From the NCBI GenBank assembly GCA_020345785.1, contig CP070771.1, forward strand, positions 641,315 to 652,733: a stretch of 11,419 nucleotides of DNA, given 5' to 3'. Under the pieces are notes generated by a model. It searched no databases. It was not told the origin of the DNA and saw only the letters and a program-made list of their open reading frames with translations. This DNA is from Desulfobacterales bacterium (GTDB lineage: Bacteria > Desulfobacterota > Desulfobacteria > Desulfobacterales > JAFDCJ01). Positions 6,622 to 11,419 of the stretch are shown here, one piece after another. A program made the position numbers and the translations under genes. Each line of letters starts with the position of its first letter. Position 1 is the stretch's first letter.

Positions 6622-6660
6622 AAACCGCTCACCCTTCACATATCAAAGGATTCAAAAAAA

Positions 6661-7374
6661 TTGAAAATCGTTCTCACTAACGATGATGGTATCGATGCAG
6701 CGGGCCTTCATATGCTGCATCAATGTGTACAGAATAGCGGGATGATTGTTATCGTCGCTCCCGCGCAGCCCCAGTCCGGCATCGCGCATCGCGTTACCAC
6801 CCGCTCTACCATACGGGTGGAGCAGCTTGATACAAATAAATTCAGTGTGGACGGCACACCTGCCGATTGCGTCCGCCTGGCCCTTAAAAAAATAGCTCCG
6901 GATGCGCGCTGGCTGATCGCTGGGATCAACCCGGGCGCTAATCTCGGATCTGATGTTTACAATTCAGGTACGGTTGCGGCTGCCCGGGAGGCCGCCATAC
7001 TGGGTTTTCGATCTATTGCCATCTCGCAGTACATCGCCAAAGACCATGAAGTCAACTGGGATATCACAGGACATCACGCCGGGCCGGTTCTGAAGATGTT
7101 GATGGCAAAGGATCTTGCAAAATCGCATTTCTGGAATGTCAACCTGCCCCATCCGCTGGTTAAAGATGCTGAAGTCGCTTTTAAATTTTGCGGCCTGGAT
7201 ACCAATCCTCATAAATATGATTTTGTCATAAATGATAATGAATATAGCTATAACGGCAGCATCCATGAACGCCCGCGAGATCCCGGAACAGACGTGGCGG
7301 TCTGTTTCGATGAAAAAAAAATCGCAGTAACACGGATTGCAGTAGGTACGGCCAGATTAAAACCAGATGCCTAA
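6661..7374 (+). CDS. surE: 5'/3'-nucleotidase SurE
   Basis: Metal-dependent phosphatase that dephosphorylates nucleoside monophosphates (5'- and 3'-) in the cytoplasm, linked to stationary-phase survival and nucleotide salvage. 237 residues, close to the usual 245-265. Diagnostic motifs: TNDDG at 6-10 (metal ligands D8, D9), APAQPQSG with S39, the VDGTPADCV segment (63-71), and the AGINPGANLG loop (87-96) followed by YNSGTVAAAREA. The start is TTG at 6661, required to place TNDDG at the conserved position. AAAGGA lies upstream with somewhat long spacing. The gene overlaps the next by eight bases, indicating an operon with translational coupling. Confidence 0.95.
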   Translation: MKIVLTNDDGIDAAGLHMLHQCVQNSGMIVIVAPAQPQSGIAHRVTTRSTIRVEQLDTNKFSVDGTPADCVRLALKKIAPDARWLIAGINPGANLGSDVYNSGTVAAAREAAILGFRSIAISQYIAKDHEVNWDITGHHAGPVLKMLMAKDLAKSHFWNVNLPHPLVKDAEVAFKFCGLDTNPHKYDFVINDNEYSYNGSIHERPRDPGTDVAVCFDEKKIAVTRIAVGTARLKPDA

Positions 7375-7891
7375 TTCTTCCGATATGGTTCCTTCAAACG
7401 ATTCCAAACAAAGGCCGAACGGACGGGAAATAAACAGCCTGGCTGTCCGTCTGGTTGCAGAGCAGACAACGATGACGCTGGCGACCGCCGATAAGGATAA
7501 AGCCTGGGCGGCCCCGGTGTATTATGTGTTTTTAAAGTCCGCCTTTTATTTTTTATCCGATCCCAAATCCCGCCACATTCAAGAATCCCTTCGCAGCGGC
7601 CAGGCATCCGCGGCTGTACATGCCGCGGCTTCAACGTGGAGGGAAATACGAGGACTGCAGATGACCGGCCGGGTTCAGCCGGTGGAGACCGGCCGGGAGG
7701 CGCTTCAAGCTTTGCGTGCGTACCTGAAAAAATATCCATTTACCAACGAGTTATTTGGTAAAAACACCCCGCTGAATTTAGAAAGTTTTAGAGATCGCTT
7801 CGGCGTTAGACTTTACAAATTCATACCAACGCTGGTTTACTACCTAGACAACCAAATTCGATTTGCTTTCAGAGAAGAGGTCAAGATTTGA
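7367..7891 (+). CDS. YhbP-like / pyridoxamine 5'-phosphate oxidase-type flavin split-barrel protein
   Basis: A 174-residue protein of the FMN-binding split-barrel superfamily, closest by eye to the YhbP (UPF0306) group. The core spans about 24-150: LVAEQTTMTLATAD, then AAPVYYVFLKSAFYFLSDPKSRHIQ, an Ala-rich segment, WREIRGLQMTGRVQPV, and a C-terminal FRDRFGVRLYKFIPTLVYYLDN. YhbP proteins have no proven reaction; related proteins bind FMN, F420 or heme. It is somewhat longer than E. coli YhbP because of a polar N-terminal tail of about 20 residues. The chosen ATG lies in ATGCCTAA, which includes the surE stop codon, and relies on coupling since no good Shine-Dalgarno is seen. An in-frame ATG at 7385 is an alternative start. 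Confidence 0.82.
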   Translation: MPNSSDMVPSNDSKQRPNGREINSLAVRLVAEQTTMTLATADKDKAWAAPVYYVFLKSAFYFLSDPKSRHIQESLRSGQASAAVHAAASTWREIRGLQMTGRVQPVETGREALQALRAYLKKYPFTNELFGKNTPLNLESFRDRFGVRLYKFIPTLVYYLDNQIRFAFREEVKI

Positions 7892-7924
7892 AATTTTGAA
7901 ACCACTTCTACGCCAAAACGCAAG

Positions 7925-7956
7925 AAAAAAGGGGTGGTTATCTGCAACCACCCCTT
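7925..7956 (-). terminator. Strong minus-strand intrinsic terminator
   Basis: An 11-bp perfect stem (AAGGGGTGGTT / AACCACCCCTT) with a 6-base loop. Read on the minus strand, it is followed by TTTTTT. On the plus strand no T run follows, although it could still limit read-through from the YhbP-like gene. The only minus-strand gene upstream is the protease, whose stop codon is about 390 bases away. Confidence 0.75.
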
Positions 7957-8127
7957 GCTATGAATTTAGTAGTTAAGTTGACAAGTTTTCTAGGACCCTC
8001 GCCAGCTGATTCGGCCCCCGATATGTCGTTTTTATATAAAATTACGCACATCCGAGAAGCCGTTAGTTTGTCGCCGCAAACTCTTTTTTAAATAATAACC
8101 TTTGGAGGCCTGAGGCCGTCGCATGGT

Positions 8128-8170
8128 TTATCGTTTTGTGTTAGATTGGGCGACAGGTTAGAAACGATAA
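8128..8170. repeat. 9-bp perfect inverted repeat with 25-base spacer
   Basis: TTATCGTTT at 8128-8136 and its complement AAACGATAA at 8162-8170, with a G-T pair next inside. It could be a stem-loop in an RNA or a two-site protein target. Nothing in the context decides between these. Confidence 0.4.
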
Positions 8171-8311
8171 CTTGAATTTGCAAATAGCGTTCCAATGATG
8201 CCCGATTTAACGTGGAATTTAATTTGTTTTAATTTCAAGTACTTAGCGCACCGAGCAAACATGAGCTTTCAAGCAATGTGCTTTAGGGTGATGCAATTTG
8301 CCAATTGCAAT

Positions 8312-8332
8312 TGCAAAATGCAAAATGCAAAA
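8312..8332 (+). repeat. Tandem repeat, three 7-bp units
   Basis: TGCAAAA is repeated three times without gaps, preceded by AATTGC-rich sequence (GCAATT and AATTGC around 8294-8314). It lies just past the 3' end of the protease gene. Confidence 0.7.
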
Positions 8333-8347
8333 ATGTCTTTCTTAGAT

Positions 8348-9394
8348 TTACGACTCGGATCCGGCTTCCATCGGCACAAGCGTTAGCCTGTTTAATCTTT
8401 GTCCCCGGATGATGGTGATTTCGACCGGCCTGCCGATAGGCCACTCAGACAGGAATCGATGCAGGTCATCAACGCTTTCAACTAACTGCTCATTGACTGC
8501 CGTAATTAAATCCCCCACCTGCATGCCTGATCGGGCGGCAGGTCCTTGGGACTCAACCGCCAGGACTTCGAAAGCATAGTCCTTGGAGAGTCCATGGAAC
8601 CTGATCAGACGTCGATTAAGCGGGCGCTGACGGCCGGCAATTCCCAAAAATCCTCGCCGCACACGACCATGAGTCAACAATTGGGGCACAATCCACTTGG
8701 CGGTATTGCTGGGAACAGAAAAGCCGATTCCCTGGGCCATTGCAATGATGGCCGTGTTGATGCCTACAACCTTGCCGCTGGAATCCAGCAACGGCCCGCC
8801 TGAGTTGCCCGGATTAAGGGGTGCGGTGTGTTGAATGATATTTTCAATGAGCCGACCCTGGCGGCTTCGCAAGGCGCGCCCGAGGGCACTGACGACGCCG
8901 GTGGAGACTGTGGACTGAAAACCAAATGGATTGCCCATGGCGATCACCAGTTGCCCTGCCCGCAGCTGTGCCGAATCTCCCAGGATCGCCGCCGTTAAAT
9001 AAGAGGCATCCGCCCGGATCACTGCTAAATCCGCCGCCGGATCCTTACCGACCGGGGTTGCCGACAGGCTGGTGCCGTCGGTCAGTTTGACCGTTACATG
9101 GCCGGCGTTTTGAACCACATGGTCGTTGGTGAGAATATAGCCGTCCGGGGCGATAACTACACCGGATCCGGTACCGGCCTGCTCGGGTCCCCCCCGCCGG
9201 TCCGGTTTGCCGATCGACACGCTGACAACCGATGGGCCGACAGAATCAACCACCGATATGACCGCCCGAGAGTAGGCGTCGAGAAGTTCAAGATCCCCGA
9301 GCTCTTTAGATCCGCCGCTGTTGTCGCCATGCAACTCATCGCCTAACGCATCACCGTTCATAAACTGCAGGGTCCGCTCAATGTGAACATCCAT
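8348..9394 (-). CDS. HtrA/DegP-like S1C serine protease with PDZ domain, no signal peptide
   Basis: Trypsin-fold serine protease of family S1C. 348 residues from the ATG at 9394. The catalytic triad is complete: H92 (LTNDHVV), D122 (ADLAVI) and S198 (GNSGGP). A conserved GTGSGVVI strand lies at 74-81 and MGNPFGF at 153-159. One PDZ domain lies at about 246-340 (GFLGI, then GPAARSGMQVGDLITAVN). The N-terminus is polar and has no signal peptide or membrane anchor, unlike DegP/DegS, and the segment ELLDAYSRAVISVVDSVGPSVVSV leads straight into the protease. The enzyme may therefore be cytoplasmic. AAGGAG lies 10 bases before this ATG. An ATG at 9403 is too close to the Shine-Dalgarno, and longer extensions look non-coding. 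Likely role: protein quality control. Confidence 0.93.
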   Translation of the reverse strand: MDVHIERTLQFMNGDALGDELHGDNSGGSKELGDLELLDAYSRAVISVVDSVGPSVVSVSIGKPDRRGGPEQAGTGSGVVIAPDGYILTNDHVVQNAGHVTVKLTDGTSLSATPVGKDPAADLAVIRADASYLTAAILGDSAQLRAGQLVIAMGNPFGFQSTVSTGVVSALGRALRSRQGRLIENIIQHTAPLNPGNSGGPLLDSSGKVVGINTAIIAMAQGIGFSVPSNTAKWIVPQLLTHGRVRRGFLGIAGRQRPLNRRLIRFHGLSKDYAFEVLAVESQGPAARSGMQVGDLITAVNEQLVESVDDLHRFLSEWPIGRPVEITIIRGQRLNRLTLVPMEAGSES

Positions 9395-9555
9395 TCTTTT
9401 CATGCTCCTTAAATTGGAACTGCTTGCCATAAATAAAGTTAAATCCCATTTAACCGAATGCAAGCGAAGTATCATCCGACCGGGTGATGATGGGGAAAAA
9501 GCAGCAATATGATAAGGCATCGACACTTTAATTATTAAATTTTGCCGGACGCCTC

Positions 9556-9584
9556 TTGCATAATCGCAGCCAAATAAATACTAT
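9556..9584 (+). promoter_or_regulatory. Weak candidate promoter of the 51-aa membrane protein gene
   Basis: TTGCAT (9556-9561) and TACTAT (9579-9584) with a 17-base spacer, about 40 bases before the ATG at 9627. Box matches are modest. Confidence 0.25.
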
Positions 9585-9626
9585 CGGGGTAAAATTATTA
9601 CTCCACTCAAAATTATAGAGCCGCTT

Positions 9627-9782
9627 ATGAAAACGACTAACAGGATATTGATCTACCTGATCATTTTTGCCATAATCGACACCGTCATACCGATCCCCCT
9701 AACGGCACTCCTGTTGATCTATGTTCTGACGGAAAAACCGAAATGGTTTAAAAACCTGGTTGACCGGATTTATAATGCTTAA
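9627..9782 (+). CDS. Small two-helix membrane protein (51 aa)
   Basis: A 51-residue hydrophobic protein. After a short basic start (MKTTNR), helix one runs about 7-21 (ILIYLIIFAIIDTVI). A proline turn follows (IPIPLT, 20-25), then helix two at about 25-35 (TALLLIYVLT), and an amphipathic basic/aromatic tail (EKPKWFKNLVDRIY). This predicts an inner-membrane hairpin with both ends in the cytoplasm, given the positive charges on both sides. The codon pattern and the clean TM-Pro-TM-tail layout argue for a real gene, although the Shine-Dalgarno (AGAG) is weak. It is the first gene of a plus-strand run, divergent from the protease. I recognise no named family and no function can be assigned. Confidence 0.7.
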   Translation: MKTTNRILIYLIIFAIIDTVIPIPLTALLLIYVLTEKPKWFKNLVDRIYNA

Positions 9783-9864
9783 TCCAGTCGGCAGCGTGTC
9801 GGAATGGCCTGAATCGCCGTCAATAAAAATTGAGCAGGGTTGTAGATTCACTGAGGAAAAAAAC

Positions 9865-10158
9865 ATGGGCGCATTACCGTTGTTACAGCAAGGCAGAAGC
9901 CGGCAGGTCTGCATGTCAAACGACGCTTTACCGGACTTCTACATGTCCGACTATTCTGTTATAGGGCTTTTGGTCGACAATCTGGACAAGGCACATCAGG
10001 TCCTCGAGGACCATAAGTTTGAAGTGATGAATAAATCGGATCATCTGGAAGTCAGCATCGATCGTGCCGATCAAATGTATGAAATAGCAAATTTGTTGGA
10101 CCAAAACGGCATTGACTGTGGGGTGGCCGATATCATAGACCAGGTTTATCAGGGCTGA
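9865..10158 (+). CDS. Small soluble protein (97 aa), possible ACT-like fold, unknown function
   Basis: 97 residues. After an N-terminal segment with C16 (SRQVCMSND), the alternation of strands and helices reads as beta-alpha-beta-beta-alpha-beta: DYSVIGLLVDN, helix LDKAHQVLEDH, strand FEVMN, strand LEVSID, helix ADQMYEIANLLDQNG, strand CGVADIID. This order matches ferredoxin-like/ACT domains, which bind small ligands for regulation; the fold is inferred by eye and not tested. The ATG at 9865 has GAGGA seven bases upstream; the longer open frame to the left looks non-coding. C85 is the second cysteine. It sits 31 bases before the cysteine-cluster gene and is probably co-transcribed with it. 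Confidence 0.75.
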   Translation: MGALPLLQQGRSRQVCMSNDALPDFYMSDYSVIGLLVDNLDKAHQVLEDHKFEVMNKSDHLEVSIDRADQMYEIANLLDQNGIDCGVADIIDQVYQG

Positions 10159-10164
10159 TAACCA

Positions 10165-10178
10165 CCCGGCTTGCCGGG
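10165..10178 (+). other. CUUG-tetraloop hairpin between the 97-aa gene and the cysteine-cluster gene
   Basis: CCCGG-CTTG-CCGGG, a short GC stem with the stable CUUG loop, 7 bases past the stop codon and 11 bases before the next ATG. There is no T run, so it more likely shapes or protects the mRNA between the genes than terminates it. Confidence 0.4.
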
Positions 10179-10189
10179 ACGGCGAGCTT

Positions 10190-10804
10190 ATGATGGTACA
10201 GCGAATGAATATTTATATTTCAATGAGAGCGGAGCTTCATAGAATTTTAAAAGCATATGCTGCTTTTGAAACTGAAGTCAGGTGCCAAATTTCAGATTTC
10301 TGCGCTCCCTACTGCTCGGTTTGTGAGAGCATTTGCTGTCGACCGGAATATTGCCGTGAAAATATCGACAGCCCTTTTCTGACGCTGTTAAGCTCCAAAG
10401 CCCTGCACCATGCAGCGTACAGTACCGGAGCCGGGTGGCTGACATCAACCGGTTGCGCCTTGTCTACAGGCAGACCGCCGGTTTGCTACCAGTTTAGCTG
10501 TAAAAAGATCATGGACGCTCTGCCCGACGGTCGACAGCGCTATCTCTTCCAGGTGCTTTCAGAACTTATACACTATATAGGAAAGCGGTCGCTTGGCGAC
10601 CGACATCTGGTGGAAATCATGGATCCGGCTCAACTCAAGAAGGTCAAACTCAAACGCATTGGCAATCGCCTTATTGAAGCCCGCAGAGCTTTGCATGTCA
10701 TCCGGTCATTCACCGGCGATAGATGTCTGCCGGATTTAGCACTGGGAGAACTGACACGGATTAAACCCATGCCCAAATCTCCGACCGGCACAATTTGCAA
10801 ATAA
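10190..10804 (+). CDS. YkgJ-like cysteine-cluster (putative Zn/Fe-chelating) protein
   Basis: 204 residues with ten cysteines in two groups. The first is C32, C38, C42-x2-C45-x3-C49-C50 and C55 (FCAPYCSVCESICCRPEYC). The second is C89, C99 and C104 (TGCALSTGRPPVCYQFSC). This resembles the CxxCxxCC putative zinc- or iron-chelating family (YkgJ), in which a later C..RP..C..F/C segment completes the site; here the first motif is CxxCxxxCC. The rest is helical and basic, including MDPAQLKKVKLKRIGNRLIEARRALHVI. No signal peptide is seen. The start is uncertain: ATGs at 10190, 10193, 10205 and 10223 are all possible, and none has a strong Shine-Dalgarno. A perfect 7-bp inverted repeat lies inside the gene at 10586-10602. 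Metal binding is inferred from the family. Confidence 0.78.
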   Translation: MMVQRMNIYISMRAELHRILKAYAAFETEVRCQISDFCAPYCSVCESICCRPEYCRENIDSPFLTLLSSKALHHAAYSTGAGWLTSTGCALSTGRPPVCYQFSCKKIMDALPDGRQRYLFQVLSELIHYIGKRSLGDRHLVEIMDPAQLKKVKLKRIGNRLIEARRALHVIRSFTGDRCLPDLALGELTRIKPMPKSPTGTICK

Positions 10805-10877
10805 TTTTTAGCGGATATCAGAATGGAACAATTGGTTCAGAATGAAGTGAGCGCAGAGAAAAATCAAGGATAACCCA

Positions 10878-11419
10878 ATGTATAAAGCACATCTCAGTTG
10901 GCAGCCGATCACCATCCTGTTGATCCTTACCATGATTTGGGGCAGCAACATGGCATTCGTTAAAATTGCGTCGCGTGAAATGGCGCCCATATTCATGGCC
11001 GGTCTGCGTTCAGTGATCGCCAGTTTGTGTCTTTTTGTCTGGATGAAAGCCCGCAGAATCACGATTTTTCCCTCCCCAGGAATTGTTTTACACGGCATTG
11101 TGGTTGGAATTCTATTCGGTTCCGAGTTTGGTCTGATCTTCGTCGGTCTGGAATATACGCTTGCCTCCCGCGGATATGTGCTGCTTTATGTGGCGCCTTT
11201 CTTTGCCGCTTTAGGAGCCCACTTCTTTCTCGTCGATGATCGTTTCAATATCTGGAAGACAGCCGGCTTGCTGGCGGCTTTCTGCGGCGTGGTGGTTTTA
11301 TTTATGAAAAATGTCGGCTCTTTTTCTTTCGAAGCTTTGCCGGGCGATGTTTTATTTCTCATCGCCGGTGCCGCGTGGGGGGCAACGACCGTCTACATCA
11401 AAAAATACCTGGTTCAACA
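10878..11419 (+). CDS. EamA-family (drug/metabolite transporter) permease, 3' end cut by window
   Basis: The first 180 residues of an inner-membrane permease of the DMT superfamily, which usually has ten helices in two EamA repeats of about 140 residues. Helices visible: about 11-29 (ITILLILTMIWGSN), 35-53, 67-90, 95-112, 119-138 and the start of the second repeat (LPGDVLFLIAGAAWGATTVYIKKYL). The WGSNMAFVKIA and AWGATTVYIKKY segments are the matching repeat starts typical of the family. The ATG at 10878 has AAGGA seven bases upstream. The substrate is unknown; relatives export amino acids or metabolites. It lies 73 bases after the cysteine-cluster gene in the same direction and may belong to the same transcript. 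Confidence 0.92.
   Translation, partial: MYKAHLSWQPITILLILTMIWGSNMAFVKIASREMAPIFMAGLRSVIASLCLFVWMKARRITIFPSPGIVLHGIVVGILFGSEFGLIFVGLEYTLASRGYVLLYVAPFFAALGAHFFLVDDRFNIWKTAGLLAAFCGVVVLFMKNVGSFSFEALPGDVLFLIAGAAWGATTVYIKKYLVQ

Larger units (their letters stand above)
7957..8347. other. Non-coding gap between the YhbP-like and protease genes
   Basis: No convincing gene in this AT-rich stretch. It holds a short GGCCT-G-AGGCC inverted repeat (about 8106-8116), a wider inverted repeat at 8128-8170, and a tandem repeat at 8312-8332. On the minus strand a 37-codon open frame (7938-8051) runs into the terminator stem without a ribosome binding site. The gap may carry a small minus-strand RNA ending at the terminator, or simply be the long 3' untranslated region of the protease mRNA. 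Confidence 0.4.

Noticed and set aside
6571..6625. Direct repeat and hairpin before surE as a CRISPR unit
   Set aside because: Only two 9-bp copies, no regular spacers and no cas genes.
7938..8051. 37-codon minus-strand open frame with protein-like residues
   Set aside because: No ribosome binding site before the ATG, and its stop codon lies inside the terminator stem. Too weak to call a gene.
10586..10602. CGGTCGC-TTG-GCGACCG inverted repeat as a terminator or REP element
   Set aside because: It lies within the coding sequence of the cysteine-cluster gene with no T run and no second copy seen.
10823..10873. 16-codon open frame before the EamA transporter as a leader peptide
   Set aside because: It overlaps the transporter's Shine-Dalgarno, but has no own ribosome binding site, no run of regulatory codons and no attenuator hairpin.

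Overview
The window looks like a chromosomal stretch of a strictly or facultatively anaerobic deltaproteobacterium (Desulfobacterota, perhaps Desulfobacterales). This is an inference from three things: gene content, moderate GC, and a peroxiredoxin gene whose catalytic cysteine codon is an in-frame TGA, which implies selenocysteine use. No rRNA, tRNA, transposase, phage gene or CRISPR array was seen.

Left part (1-1600, minus strand): a 3'-truncated short-chain dehydrogenase, a 51-aa cysteine-rich peptide gene with its own terminator, a stretch of apparently decayed coding sequence, and a 64-aa coiled-coil small protein. Then, on the plus strand, comes the Bcp/PrxQ-type selenocysteine peroxiredoxin (1996-2469). 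It has a candidate SECIS hairpin just after the UGA, and a palindrome overlapping a candidate promoter upstream. It ends at a hairpin shared with a convergent GNAT acetyltransferase (2547-3062, minus).

Middle part (3235-6381, plus): three co-directional genes form a plausible signalling or membrane module. They encode a tandem-FHA protein, a membrane-anchored NERD-domain protein whose usual catalytic lysine position is serine, and a three-part membrane protein ending in a DUF4870 (Tic20-like) domain. Next come surE (5'-nucleotidase) and an overlapping YhbP-like flavin split-barrel gene.

Right part (7892-11419): a 456-base gap holds a strong minus-strand terminator, an inverted repeat and a short tandem repeat. 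It is followed by a minus-strand HtrA-like trypsin/PDZ protease without a signal peptide. Then, on the plus strand, come a 51-aa two-helix membrane protein, a 97-aa conserved-looking small protein, a YkgJ-like cysteine-cluster (metal-chelating) protein, and the 5' part of an EamA-type drug/metabolite transporter cut by the window edge.

The most notable item is the selenoprotein. A standard gene caller would split or truncate it at the UGA, leaving only a 103-residue C-terminal ORF without the catalytic residue. The FHA-NERD-DUF4870 cluster is the best candidate for an uncharacterised system, but its function cannot be deduced from the sequence.
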